From the NCBI GenBank assembly GCA_039028155.1, contig JBCCIS010000005.1, positions 1 through 64,000 on the forward strand: a stretch of DNA of 64,000 nt, in the 5' to 3' direction. How positions within the stretch are numbered: position 1 is the first letter of the stretch; each line of letters starts with the position of its first letter. Source of the stretch: Pseudomonadota bacterium. Lineage in GTDB: Bacteria > Pseudomonadota > Alphaproteobacteria > SP197. The position numbers were made by a program, and so were the translations under genes. Below, in pieces: positions 23,120-31,876 of the stretch. The notes beneath the pieces were generated by a model, which saw only the letters and a program-made list of their open reading frames with translations, was not told where the DNA came from and did no database searches.

Positions 23120-25225
23120 GTGAGCCGCGATCCCCGTTACGACATTCTATTTGAACCGCTGCAGATCGGTCCCGTCACCGCGCCCAACAGGTTCTATCAG
23201 GTCCCCCATTGCAACGGCATGGGCCGGGTTTATCCCAACGCCATGATTGGCATGCGTGGCACGAAGGCGGAAGGCGGCTGGGGCATCGTCTGTACCGAGC
23301 AGTGCGACTTCCTGGCAAGCGGCGATGCCTCGCCCTATGCCGAGACCAACATGTGGGACACCGGCGACGAGGTCTATCTCGGCCGCATGGTCGAGGAGGT
23401 GCATCGGTACGGCAGCCTCGCCGGTATCGAGCTTGTCCATAACGGCCACGACACCCCGAACCTCTACAGCCGCGAGATCCCGATCGGCCCGATGCACCGC
23501 CCCGCGAATTGGAGCCTGGCCCCCATTCAGGCGCGTGCCATGGACAAGGCCGACATCCGCGACTACCGCCGCGCGCACAAGGAAGCCGCGATCAGGGCGC
23601 GCGACATCGGCTTCGACATTGTCATCGTCTATGCCGGTCACGACGGCACGGTACCCAGCCACTTCCTCGCCAAGCGCCACAACCAGCGAACCGACGAATA
23701 CGGTGGCAGTCTGGAAAACCGCCTTCGCCTTTACCGCGAACTGCTTGAGGAAACCAAGGAAGCGGTCGGCGGCGACACGGCGGTCGTGGTGCGCTTCGCC
23801 GTTGACGAGATGATGGGGCCGGACGGGCTGGAGTGGCACGCCGAGGGCCGCGAGGCGGTCGAAATGCTGGCCGAGATGCCCGATCTGTGGGACGTCAATG
23901 TCAGCGACTGGGACAATGATTCGAAGACGTCACGGTTCGCGCCGGAAGGGTACCAGGAAGAGTATGTCGCCTTCGTCAAGCAGGTGACGAGCAAGCCGGT
24001 CTCCACGGTCGGGCGATACACCTCGCCTGATGCCATGGTCTCGGCAATCCGCCGCGGCATCGTCGACCTGATCGGGGCGGCCCGACCGTCGATCGCCGAT
24101 CCGTTTCTGCCCCGGAAGGTCGAGGAAGGCCGGCTCGACGACATCCGCGAGTGCATCGGCTGCAATGTCTGCGTCGGCTGGACCCAGATGACCGCGCCGG
24201 CGCGCTGCACCCAGAACCCGACCTTCAGCGAGGAATGGCGCAAGGGTTGGCATCCCGAGTACCTGCCGCCCGCGGAGACGGAAGATCACGTCCTGATCGT
24301 CGGCGCCGGGCCTGCGGGTCTTGAGGCGGCGCGTGCGGCCGGCCTGCGCGGTTTCCACGTAACGCTGGCCGAGGCCGAAGAGGAACTGGGCGGCCGTGTC
24401 ACGCGCGAGAGCAAGCTGCCGGGCTTGGCGGCATGGGCGCGCGTGCGCGACTACCGCGTCGGACAGATCCAGCGCATGGCCAATGTCGAGGTTTACCGGG
24501 AAAGCCGGCTCTCGGCAGATCAGGTTCTGGAACTAGGGGCCGACCATGTGGCGATTGCGACGGGCGCCACCTGGCGGCGCGATGGCTACGGCCGCCACCT
24601 GACGTCACCGGTTCCCGGCACCGACGGCGCGCACGTCCTGACACCCGACGATATCATGGCCGGCCGGCGCCCGTCCGGATCGAAGGTCCTGGTGTTCGAC
24701 GACGACCACTATTACATGGCCAGCATCATCGCCGAGCTGCTGAGCACGGAAGGCTATGAGGTGACCCTCGCAACGCCCCAGGCAACCATCGCCGCATGGA
24801 TGAAACACACACTGGAACAGGGTGCCAACCAAGATAGGCTCATCGACGCCGGCGTTGACCTGTTGCCCAACGCGACCGTTCTGGCGATCGACACCGGGAA
24901 GGTCCTGCTTGTCGACTCGTTGCGGCGGCGCGAGGCCGAGCGACCGGCCGACGGCGTGGTCATGGTGACATCGCGCGTGCCCGAAGACGGTCTCTATCAC
25001 GAGGTCCTCGAGGTTCTAGGCAGCACGCCCGATGCCGGCATTCGTACGCTGCGCCGGGTTGGCGATTGCCAGGCGCCCGGCATCATCGCGACGGCAAACT
25101 ACGAGGGCCATCGTTATGCCCGCGAGCTCGGCGCGGAGATTGATCCCGTGACCGTGCCATTCCAGCGCGAGCGGCATGTCATCGAACCGGCGATGCCCGA
25201 TATGACATCCTGTTCGGGCCAGTAA
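23120..25225 (+). CDS. Trimethylamine dehydrogenase-like FMN / 4Fe-4S flavoprotein
   Basis: A 701-residue protein of the TMADH/dimethylamine dehydrogenase/DgcA group. The N-terminal TIM barrel starts DPRYDILFEPLQIGP and FYQVPHCNG, where Cys31 corresponds to the Cys that carries 6-S-cysteinyl FMN in TMADH. The Tyr/His pair in IVYAGHD is kept. Cys345, 348, 351 and 363 form the 4Fe-4S motif (CIGCNVCV). The C-terminal half has a dinucleotide fold (DHVLIVGAGPAGLEAARAAG). It probably demethylates an N-methyl compound and passes electrons to ETF. The last ten or so residues are unlike the family because the stop falls inside a degraded second copy. GTG start. Confidence 0.9.
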   Translation: MSRDPRYDILFEPLQIGPVTAPNRFYQVPHCNGMGRVYPNAMIGMRGTKAEGGWGIVCTEQCDFLASGDASPYAETNMWDTGDEVYLGRMVEEVHRYGSLAGIELVHNGHDTPNLYSREIPIGPMHRPANWSLAPIQARAMDKADIRDYRRAHKEAAIRARDIGFDIVIVYAGHDGTVPSHFLAKRHNQRTDEYGGSLENRLRLYRELLEETKEAVGGDTAVVVRFAVDEMMGPDGLEWHAEGREAVEMLAEMPDLWDVNVSDWDNDSKTSRFAPEGYQEEYVAFVKQVTSKPVSTVGRYTSPDAMVSAIRRGIVDLIGAARPSIADPFLPRKVEEGRLDDIRECIGCNVCVGWTQMTAPARCTQNPTFSEEWRKGWHPEYLPPAETEDHVLIVGAGPAGLEAARAAGLRGFHVTLAEAEEELGGRVTRESKLPGLAAWARVRDYRVGQIQRMANVEVYRESRLSADQVLELGADHVAIATGATWRRDGYGRHLTSPVPGTDGAHVLTPDDIMAGRRPSGSKVLVFDDDHYYMASIIAELLSTEGYEVTLATPQATIAAWMKHTLEQGANQDRLIDAGVDLLPNATVLAIDTGKVLLVDSLRRREAERPADGVVMVTSRVPEDGLYHEVLEVLGSTPDAGIRTLRRVGDCQAPGIIATANYEGHRYARELGAEIDPVTVPFQRERHVIEPAMPDMTSCSGQ

Positions 25226-25281
25226 GGATCGGTCCGGTCACCGCCTATCTTCGCGAGGTCAAGGTTGCGGGTGGCTGGCTT
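25192..25281 (+). pseudogene. Remnant of a second TMADH-like gene
   Basis: From 25192 the plus-one frame reads DARYDILFGPVRIGPVTA, nearly the same as the start of the preceding gene (DPRYDILFEPLQIGPVTA). It then jumps to VKVAGGW, matching TKAEGGW found about 40 residues further on in the intact gene. The rest is missing. The start of a tandem paralogue was therefore fused, out of frame, to the end of the intact gene and then lost by deletion. Confidence 0.75.
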
Positions 25282-25725
25282 TCACACGCACTGAAGTTTC
25301 GACAAGCGTTGAAGTACGCCGACCAAAACCTCGGCTTCCTGAGCTGACAGGTCTTGCGTCAGTCTATGGTTGTAATCGGCCGCTTCCGACTTCAGGTCCA
25401 GGAACGCGCGGGTGCCCGCGGCGGTTAGCTCCAGGTTTTCGCGGCGTCTGTCGTCAGGGTCTGTCTTACGCGCGAGAAACCGACGTTGCGCGAGCTTTTG
25501 GACCGCACGGCTGATCTCGGTCTTGTGCATCTTGGCGCGCGCACAGATCTCGTTGGCGGTCATCGTGCCGTAGCGGCCGAGATGAAACAGCACCCGCCAT
25601 TCCGACCGGCTCATGCCGTAGCGTTCCCGATAGGTATCGCGGAACTCCAGACTGCACGCCTCCGCAGCCTGGTTGAGCAGATAGGGCAGGAACTCGATGA
25701 GGTCGAAATCGGTCTTCTTGCTCAT
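25282..25725 (-). CDS. MarR-family regulator, divergent from hmgA
   Basis: A 147-residue MarR protein with winged helix at about 35-100 (MSRSEWRVLFHLGRYGTMTANEICARAKMHKTEISRAVQKL and the wing DPDDRRRENLELT). ATG at 25725 is chosen; the open frame further upstream covers the operator region and shows no homology. It is divergent from hmgA with a 71-base gap full of short palindromes. Probably the repressor of the homogentisate operon, relieved by a pathway intermediate. Confidence 0.9.
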   Translation of the reverse strand: MSKKTDFDLIEFLPYLLNQAAEACSLEFRDTYRERYGMSRSEWRVLFHLGRYGTMTANEICARAKMHKTEISRAVQKLAQRRFLARKTDPDDRRRENLELTAAGTRAFLDLKSEAADYNHRLTQDLSAQEAEVLVGVLQRLSKLQCV

Positions 25726-25747
25726 CCAGGAATCATAAATCTTGTTA

Positions 25748-25761
25748 GTTGCAAATGCAAC
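25748..25761. promoter_or_regulatory. MarR operator candidate between marR and hmgA
   Basis: GTTGCA-AA-TGCAAC, perfect 6-base arms. It is followed at once by two further small palindromes, CTGTTACAG (25761-25769) and TAGTTACTA (25770-25778), in an AT-rich 71-base gap. Either the first dyad or the tandem set could bind the MarR protein. Confidence 0.6.
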
Positions 25762-25796
25762 TGTTACAGTAGTTACTAAATGAGCGAGGGCATGTG

Positions 25797-27164
25797 ATGA
25801 ACGAGCAAAGTTCTTCCCAGGTGATGCGCCAGGCATCCGGTCCTGGCTGCGCGCCGGACGGTTACATGGCGGGTTTCGGCAACGAGTTCGAGACCGAGGT
25901 GCTGCCTGGCGCTTTGCCGCAAGGCATGAACAGTCCGCAGAAATGCCCTTACGGTCTCTACGCCGAGCAACTGTCGGGCACGGCCTTCACCGCGCCTCAC
26001 GGTCACAACAAGCGTGCGTGGTGCTACCGAATCCGGCCGTCGGTGAGACATACCGGCCGGTTTGACAAGATAGACCTGCCATACTGGGCGTCGGCGCCCT
26101 CCGTCGATCCCGACGTCATCAGCCTTGGCCAGTACCGTTGGGATCCTCTGCCGCATACGCGTGAGGCCCTGACCTTTGTCAGCGGCATGCGCACAATGAC
26201 GACGGCCGGTGACGTCAACACCCAGGTCGGCATGGCCGCCCACGTCTATCTCGTTACCGCGTCGATGGAGGACGAGTACTTCTATTCGGCCGACAGCGAG
26301 CTTTTGGTCGTTCCACAGGAAGGCCGTCTGCGTTTCGCAACAGAACTGGGCATCTTCGATCTGGCACCACGGGAGATCGCCATCCTGCCGCGCGGCGTGC
26401 TGTTTCGCGTCGAGTTGGTCGACGGTCCGGCACGCGGTTTCGTCTGCGAGAACTACGGTCAGGCTTTCGACCTGCCATCGCGTGGACCCATCGGTGCCAA
26501 CGGTCTGGCCAATCCCCGTGACTTCAAGACGCCTGTTGCCGCCTTCGAGGACCGTGATGTCAAGTCACGCGTGATCGTCAAGTGGTGTGGCGCGTTCCAC
26601 CAGACCTCTATCGATCACGCACCGCTCGACGTCGTCGCCTGGCACGGCAACTACGCGCCCTGCAAGTATGACCTCAGCACCTTCAGCCCGGTTGGCTCAA
26701 TCCTCCACGATCACCCGGACCCGTCGATCTTCACGGTGCTGACGGCGCCGTCCGGTATCGAGGGCACCGCCAACATCGACTTCGTCCTGTTCCGCGAGCG
26801 CTGGATGGTCGCCGAGAACACGTTCCGTCCGCCGTGGTATCACAAGAACATCATGTCGGAATTCATGGGCAACATTTGTGGCGTCTACGACGCCAAGCCC
26901 GAAGGGTTTGTTCCCGGTGGCGTGTCGCTCCACAACATGATGCTGCCGCATGGCCCCGATGCCGACGCCTTCCTCGGCGCATCGACGGTGGATCTGAAGC
27001 CTGAAAAACTCGATAACACCATGTCCTTCATGTTCGAGACCCGCTTTCCCCAGCAATTGACTGCCTTCGCCGCACGCGAAGCACCGCTTCAGGCGCGTTA
27101 TCAGGACTGCTGGGATGGCTTGAAGAAGCGCTTCGACGGCACGCCGGAGGGCGATTGGACATGA
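25797..27164 (+). CDS. hmgA: Homogentisate 1,2-dioxygenase
   Basis: A 455-residue protein that matches HmgA through its length: [13 protein letters not shown] and [20 protein letters not shown] near the start, [15 protein letters not shown], and in the C-terminal part the iron ligands in [16 protein letters not shown] and the nearby His ([12 protein letters not shown]). It opens the ring of homogentisate to maleylacetoacetate with Fe(II) and oxygen. ATG at 25797 is preferred to the GTG one codon before it. First gene of the operon hmgA-fahA-MBL-monooxygenase-DUF2783-maiA. Confidence 0.97.
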   Translation: MNEQSSSQVMRQASGPGCAPDGYMAGFGNEFETEVLPGALPQGMNSPQKCPYGLYAEQLSGTAFTAPHGHNKRAWCYRIRPSVRHTGRFDKIDLPYWASAPSVDPDVISLGQYRWDPLPHTREALTFVSGMRTMTTAGDVNTQVGMAAHVYLVTASMEDEYFYSADSELLVVPQEGRLRFATELGIFDLAPREIAILPRGVLFRVELVDGPARGFVCENYGQAFDLPSRGPIGANGLANPRDFKTPVAAFEDRDVKSRVIVKWCGAFHQTSIDHAPLDVVAWHGNYAPCKYDLSTFSPVGSILHDHPDPSIFTVLTAPSGIEGTANIDFVLFRERWMVAENTFRPPWYHKNIMSEFMGNICGVYDAKPEGFVPGGVSLHNMMLPHGPDADAFLGASTVDLKPEKLDNTMSFMFETRFPQQLTAFAAREAPLQARYQDCWDGLKKRFDGTPEGDWT

Positions 27165-27174
27165 GGCAGCGTCC

Positions 27175-28422
27175 ATGAGCCTTCGAAGAAGCTGGGTGTC
27201 GTCGGCCAATGACCCGGAAGGTCTCTTTCCCCTGAACAATCTGCCGTTCGGCGTATTCTCCAACGGCCACCCGGCGCGCTGCTGCACGGCGATCGGCGAT
27301 CAGGTGCTCGACCTCGCAGCGCTTGAAATCGCCGGTTTGTTGCCGGCGATGGGATTTGGCGAACCGGCGCTCAACACCTTCATGGCCAAGGGCAATGAGG
27401 CCTGGGTTTCCGTCCGCGAGACCCTGATCGCCCTGTTGTCGGAAGGGTCCGAGGTTCAAGAGGCTGTGACGACGGCATTGCATCCGATGGCGGAGGTAGA
27501 CCTGCACCTGCCTTTCCGGGTTGCCGAGTACACGGACTTCTATGCCGGCCAACACCATGCTTCCAACGTCGGCACAATGTTCCGCGGCCCGGAAAACGCC
27601 CTGCCGCCAAACTGGCTGCACATTCCGATCGGCTATAACGGCCGGGCGTCGACGGTCGTCGTAAGCGGCACCGACGTGGTGCGGCCTCTGGGTCAACTCA
27701 AAGCGCCGGACGCGGACGCGCCGTCGTTCGGGCCATGCAAACGCCTGGATATCGAACTGGAAATGGGCGCCGTTGTCGGGCTGCCCTCGACCATGGGCGA
27801 ACCGGTCACGGTCGAGCGGGCCGATGCGATGATCTTTGGTTACGTGCTGCTCAACGACTGGTCGGCGCGTGACATCCAGGCCTGGGAGTACCAACCGCTC
27901 GGCCCGTTTCAGGCCAAGGCGTTCGCAACCTCGATCAGCCCGTGGGTGGTGACCAAGGCGGCGCTGGAGCCGTTCCGCGTTGCGACCCCCGAACGCGAGA
28001 AGCCGCTGTTGCCGTACCTCCAGGAGGAGGGGCCGATGCTCTATGACATCAAGCTTCACGTGACCATGCAGCCAAAGGACGCCGAACGACCTACCACCAT
28101 CTGCAACACGAACTATCGCGAGATGTACTACTCCTCAGCCCAGCAGCTTGCCCATCACGCCAGCTCCGGCTGCGCCATGAACACCGGCGACCTATTGGGC
28201 TCGGGCACGATTTCCGGCGCCGACAAGTCCAGCTTCGGTTCGCTGCTGGAACTGTCGTGGGGTGGCAAGGACCCGCTGACGCTCGACACCGGCGAGATAC
28301 GCAGCTTTGTTGAAGACGGTGATACCCTGACGCTGAGCGGCTATGCCCGGGGTGACGGGTATCGCGTGGGTTTCGGGACGTGCACCGGCACCATCCTGCC
28401 GGCCCCCGACATCAAGACATAG
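27175..28422 (+). CDS. fahA: Fumarylacetoacetase
   Basis: A 415-residue protein of full family length. Features: an N-terminal SH3-like domain with LPFGVFSNG, then DFYAGQHHASNVGTMFRG, the metal-binding region DIELEMGAVVG, LNDWSARDIQAWEYQPLGPF, and SSGCAMNTGDLLGSGTISG. It hydrolyses fumarylacetoacetate to fumarate and acetoacetate, the last step of homogentisate breakdown. Ten bases after hmgA. It differs from the short FAH-family protein at 37.1-38.0 kb, which belongs to the meta-cleavage pathway. Confidence 0.97.
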   Translation: MSLRRSWVSSANDPEGLFPLNNLPFGVFSNGHPARCCTAIGDQVLDLAALEIAGLLPAMGFGEPALNTFMAKGNEAWVSVRETLIALLSEGSEVQEAVTTALHPMAEVDLHLPFRVAEYTDFYAGQHHASNVGTMFRGPENALPPNWLHIPIGYNGRASTVVVSGTDVVRPLGQLKAPDADAPSFGPCKRLDIELEMGAVVGLPSTMGEPVTVERADAMIFGYVLLNDWSARDIQAWEYQPLGPFQAKAFATSISPWVVTKAALEPFRVATPEREKPLLPYLQEEGPMLYDIKLHVTMQPKDAERPTTICNTNYREMYYSSAQQLAHHASSGCAMNTGDLLGSGTISGADKSSFGSLLELSWGGKDPLTLDTGEIRSFVEDGDTLTLSGYARGDGYRVGFGTCTGTILPAPDIKT

Positions 28423-28435
28423 GGAGACAGGGATC

Positions 28436-29386
28436 ATGTCCGTTGCATTCGCCTCGCAAGGCGACCTGGAAGAAAAGACAATCAGCTTCACCGAGGTCGG
28501 CGCGGGGCTTTGGGCATTCACCGCCGAGGGGGATCCCAACTCCGGCGTCATTATCGGCGATGACAGCGTCATGGTCATCGAGGCCCAGGCGACGCCGCGT
28601 CTCGCCAATCTGGTGATCGAGAAGGTCCGCAGCGTGACCGACAAGCCGATCAGCCATCTGGTCATGACGCACTATCACGCCGTGCGCGTGCTCGGCGCCT
28701 CGGCCTACAACGCCGATCAGATCATCATGGGCGAAAAGACGCGCGCCATGGTCGCCGAACGTGGTCAGGAAGACTGGGACAGCGAATTTCAGCGCTTTCC
28801 GCGCCTGTTCCAGGGCCATGAGAGCATTCCAGGTCTCACCTGGCCCACCACCACATTCAATGACCGTATGACTGTCTTTCTGGGCAAGCGCCGGATCGAG
28901 CTCATGCATCTGGGCCGCGCCCATACGGCCGGTGACATCGTTGTCCATGTACCCGACGAGAACGTTATGTTCACCGGCGATATCGTGGAATACCACTCGG
29001 CCTGCTACTGCGGCGACGGCCACTTCAGCGACTGGGGCACGACGCTCGACAGGATCAAGGCTTTCGACCTCTCGGCCATCTCGCCGGGGCGTGGCGACGC
29101 CTTGGTCGGGTCCGAGATGGTCAATGCGGCGCTCGACAACACCCGCGATTTTGTCGAGAGCACCTACCGCCCCGCGGTGCAGGTTGCCGCGCGCGGCGGT
29201 TCGCTAAAGGAAGCCTGGGATGCCGTGCGCGCGGTCTGTGACCCCAAGTTCGCCGACTACGCCATCTACGAGCATTGCCTGCCGTTCAACGTGTCACGGG
29301 CCTATGACGAGGCCAACGGTATCGACACGCCGCGCATCTGGACCGCGGAGCGCGATCTGGAGATGTGGGCGCAACTGCAGGGCTGA
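28436..29386 (+). CDS. MBL-fold protein with degenerate metal site, in the homogentisate operon
   Basis: A 316-residue metallo-beta-lactamase fold protein. The usual HxHxDH motif is here HYHAVR (79-84), so the Asp and third His of the second metal site are Val and Arg. His163 (RAHTAGD) and Asp182 (FTGD) are kept, but the last His of the family is Arg219 (PGRGD). At most one metal could be bound in the normal way. ATG at 28436 follows GGGAGACAGGG; the open frame upstream overlaps fahA. It sits between fahA and the FAD monooxygenase and must have a role in aromatic breakdown, perhaps a thioester or lactone hydrolase or a binding protein; this is not established. Confidence 0.88.
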   Translation: MSVAFASQGDLEEKTISFTEVGAGLWAFTAEGDPNSGVIIGDDSVMVIEAQATPRLANLVIEKVRSVTDKPISHLVMTHYHAVRVLGASAYNADQIIMGEKTRAMVAERGQEDWDSEFQRFPRLFQGHESIPGLTWPTTTFNDRMTVFLGKRRIELMHLGRAHTAGDIVVHVPDENVMFTGDIVEYHSACYCGDGHFSDWGTTLDRIKAFDLSAISPGRGDALVGSEMVNAALDNTRDFVESTYRPAVQVAARGGSLKEAWDAVRAVCDPKFADYAIYEHCLPFNVSRAYDEANGIDTPRIWTAERDLEMWAQLQG

Positions 29387-29407
29387 TGGTGCAAGGGGCA
29401 CGACACC

Positions 29408-31033
29408 ATGACTCGTTATGAATACGTACCCTTTGACTATGTTGCGCCGCCGGGTCTGATCACGCCGGAACCGCGCCATCCAGTGGCGATTGTCGGGGCA
29501 GGCCCGATCGGGCTCGCCATGGCCATCGACTTGGCGCAACAGGGCGTGGCGAGCGTGGTTCTCGACGACAACAACGTTGTCTCAATTGGCTCACGCGCCA
29601 TCTGCTGGGCCAAGCGCACGCTCGAGATCTTCGACCGGCTTGGTGTCGGCGAGCGTATGCTGGATAAGGGGGTGACGTGGAAGGTCGGCCGACTGTTCCA
29701 TGGCGATGACGAGGTCTACACCTTCGACCTGCTGCCGGAGGAGGGACACAAGTACCCCGCCTTCATCAACCTGCAGCAGTACCATGTTGAACAGTACCTG
29801 GTTGAGCGCGCGCGCGAGTTCCCCGATCTCATCGAATTGAGGTTCAAGAACAACGTCACCGCTCACGAGGATCGCGGCGACCATGTCGTGCTCACCGTGG
29901 AAACGCCTGACGGGTCCTATCAGCTGGAGGCGAGTTATTACATCGCCTGTGACGGTGCGAAATCTCCGACCCGTCAGCGGATGGGGCTGGCGTTTGAAGG
30001 GCAGACCTTCGAAGAGCATTTCTTGATCGTCGATGTCGAGATGGAGCAAAGCCCGTTCGAGACCCAGGAGCCGGAGCGCTGGTTCTGGTTCGATCCGCCG
30101 TTCCATTCCGGCCAGTCCGCGCTGCTGCACAAACAGCCGGACAATATCTATCGCATCGATCTGCAGCTTCGCCCGGATACCGACCTGGAGGCCGAAGCGC
30201 GCGAAGAACACGTGCTGCCGCGTATCAAGGCCGTGGTCGGTGACACGCCGTTTACGCTCGACTGGATGAGCATCTATCAGTTCCGATGCGCCATGATGGA
30301 GCGCTTCGTGCATAACCGCGTGATCTTTGTCGGCGACAGCGCCCATGTGGTCTCGCCCTTCGGCGCGCGCGGCGGCAATGGGGGCATTCAGGATGTCGAC
30401 AACCTCGCCTGGAAGCTGGTTGCCGTGCTTGAGGGCAGGGCGCCGGAGGCGCTATTGGAGACTTATGATTCCGAGCGCCGCCACGGTGCCACCGAGAACC
30501 TGCTGAACTCCTCGCGCGCGACCCACTTCATGACGCCGAAGTCGCCAATCGAGGCTCTGTTTCGCGGTGAGGTCCTGCGGTTGGCCCGCGACATGCCGTT
30601 CGCCCGCAAACTGATCAACTCCGGGCGCCTCTCGGTGCCGTGTTCGCTTGCCGGTTACGAGCTTCAGACTGACGGCGATGCGCCGGTGCCTCCCGGCAGC
30701 GCCATGCGCGATGCGCCGCTGTCCGGATCTCGTGGCGACACGTGGCTCATCAGCGAGGCCCAGGGCGCTTTCACGCTGGTCGGTTTTGGCGACGTGACGC
30801 TGCCGGTGGTGGACGGCGTGCGACGCATGGGCGTTGGCAAGGACGGCGTCGACTACCCGGTCTTTGGTGACAAAGGTGGCTTCTGCGCCGACCACTACGG
30901 TGACGGACGCGCCTACCTCTTCCGTCCGGATGGCCACGTGGCCGCCGTCTTTGAAGCACCGGACACGGCACAGGTGTCGATGGCTTTGGCACGGGCATCC
31001 GGTGAAACCCTGATGCAGGAGGTCGCGGAATGA
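29408..31033 (+). CDS. FAD-dependent aromatic monooxygenase (MhpA/MhaA-like)
   Basis: A 541-residue class A flavin monooxygenase: GxGxxG motif VAIVGAGPIGLAMAIDLAQQG (about 28-48), the middle DG-type motif ACDGAKSPTRQRMG, and the second FAD motif FVGDSAHVVSPFGARGGNGG (about 310-330). It resembles 3-(3-hydroxyphenyl)propionate hydroxylases. Placed in a homogentisate operon and followed with a 4-base overlap by a DUF2783 gene, it fits the two-component 3-hydroxyphenylacetate 6-hydroxylase MhaAB of Pseudomonas putida, which makes homogentisate. Phenol hydroxylation of a related acid is the alternative. Confidence 0.88.
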   Translation: MTRYEYVPFDYVAPPGLITPEPRHPVAIVGAGPIGLAMAIDLAQQGVASVVLDDNNVVSIGSRAICWAKRTLEIFDRLGVGERMLDKGVTWKVGRLFHGDDEVYTFDLLPEEGHKYPAFINLQQYHVEQYLVERAREFPDLIELRFKNNVTAHEDRGDHVVLTVETPDGSYQLEASYYIACDGAKSPTRQRMGLAFEGQTFEEHFLIVDVEMEQSPFETQEPERWFWFDPPFHSGQSALLHKQPDNIYRIDLQLRPDTDLEAEAREEHVLPRIKAVVGDTPFTLDWMSIYQFRCAMMERFVHNRVIFVGDSAHVVSPFGARGGNGGIQDVDNLAWKLVAVLEGRAPEALLETYDSERRHGATENLLNSSRATHFMTPKSPIEALFRGEVLRLARDMPFARKLINSGRLSVPCSLAGYELQTDGDAPVPPGSAMRDAPLSGSRGDTWLISEAQGAFTLVGFGDVTLPVVDGVRRMGVGKDGVDYPVFGDKGGFCADHYGDGRAYLFRPDGHVAAVFEAPDTAQVSMALARASGETLMQEVAE

Positions 31034-31236
31034 CCACGCAGACATTTGGCGACGACAGGCTCGGTAGCGAAGGCGACAACGTTTATGCCGCGCTGATGAG
31101 CATTCACGAAGGACTGAGCGAGGCCGAAAGCCATGCTTTGAACGCACGGCTCGTGCTGCTCATGGCCAACGAGATCGGCGATGGCGAGCGGCTGACCGCG
31201 CTGTTCGAAACCGCGCGATCCTACAGCGATGGCTGA
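31030..31236 (+). CDS. DUF2783 small protein, probable coupling partner of the monooxygenase (MhaB-like)
   Basis: A 68-residue protein with the DUF2783 pattern: NVYAALMSIHEGLSEAESHA followed by LNARLVLLMANEIGD. It starts four bases inside the monooxygenase gene and ends eight bases inside maiA, so its dose is tied to both. In the MhaAB 3-hydroxyphenylacetate hydroxylase a small coupling protein of about this size is needed so that NADH use leads to hydroxylation. That this protein plays the same part is inferred from family and place. Confidence 0.8.
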   Translation: MTTQTFGDDRLGSEGDNVYAALMSIHEGLSEAESHALNARLVLLMANEIGDGERLTALFETARSYSDG

Positions 31237-31864
31237 GCCCACGCTCTATGACTTCTGGCGCAGTTCGGCGAGCTACCGGGTGCGCATCGCACTCAACCTG
31301 GCGGGCATCGCCTACAAGACCGTCTCGGTCGATCTCGTGGCGAAAGACAATCGTGCGCCCGAGCACATGGCGCGCAACCCTCAGGGATTGGTGCCGGTGC
31401 TGGAGCTCGACGGCAACAGGTTTACCCAATCGCTGGCGATCATCGAATACCTGAATGAGGCACGCGGTCTGGGCTGGCTGCCCGACGATCCGGCCGAACG
31501 CGCAGGCGTCCGCGCGCTAGCCTATAGCGTCGCCGTCGACGTTCATCCGGTCTGCAACGTTTCTGTCGCCGCCCATGTGTCTGAACTGACGGGAGGCACC
31601 AAGGGTACGCGCAAGGCGTGGTCACGACACTTCATCGGGCCTGGCTTGGCCGCGTTCGAGCAGCTCTTGGCCGGCTTCGAGCAGGCGCCTTATTGTGCCG
31701 GCGCCACAGTCTCGCTCGCCGATATCTGCCTGGTGCCCCAGGTCTACAATGCCGAGCGATGGGACATCGATTTCGAACCATTGCCGCGGATCCGCGCGGT
31801 CACGCAAGCCTGCCGGGCGCATCCTGCCTTCGCGGCGGCGGACCCCGATGCGGTAAAGCCTTAA
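31229..31864 (+). CDS. maiA: Maleylacetoacetate isomerase
   Basis: A 211-residue zeta-class glutathione transferase. The N-terminal thioredoxin-like domain has the family motif RSSASYRVRIALNLAGI (about 10-26), then NPQGLVPVLELDG and QSLAIIEYLNE; the helical domain has VSLADICLVPQVYNAERW. It converts maleylacetoacetate to fumarylacetoacetate with glutathione. Last gene of the operon; it converges on tctA with only 12 bases between the stops. Confidence 0.95.
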   Translation: MAEPTLYDFWRSSASYRVRIALNLAGIAYKTVSVDLVAKDNRAPEHMARNPQGLVPVLELDGNRFTQSLAIIEYLNEARGLGWLPDDPAERAGVRALAYSVAVDVHPVCNVSVAAHVSELTGGTKGTRKAWSRHFIGPGLAAFEQLLAGFEQAPYCAGATVSLADICLVPQVYNAERWDIDFEPLPRIRAVTQACRAHPAFAAADPDAVKP

Positions 31865-31876
31865 CCTGATACCGAT

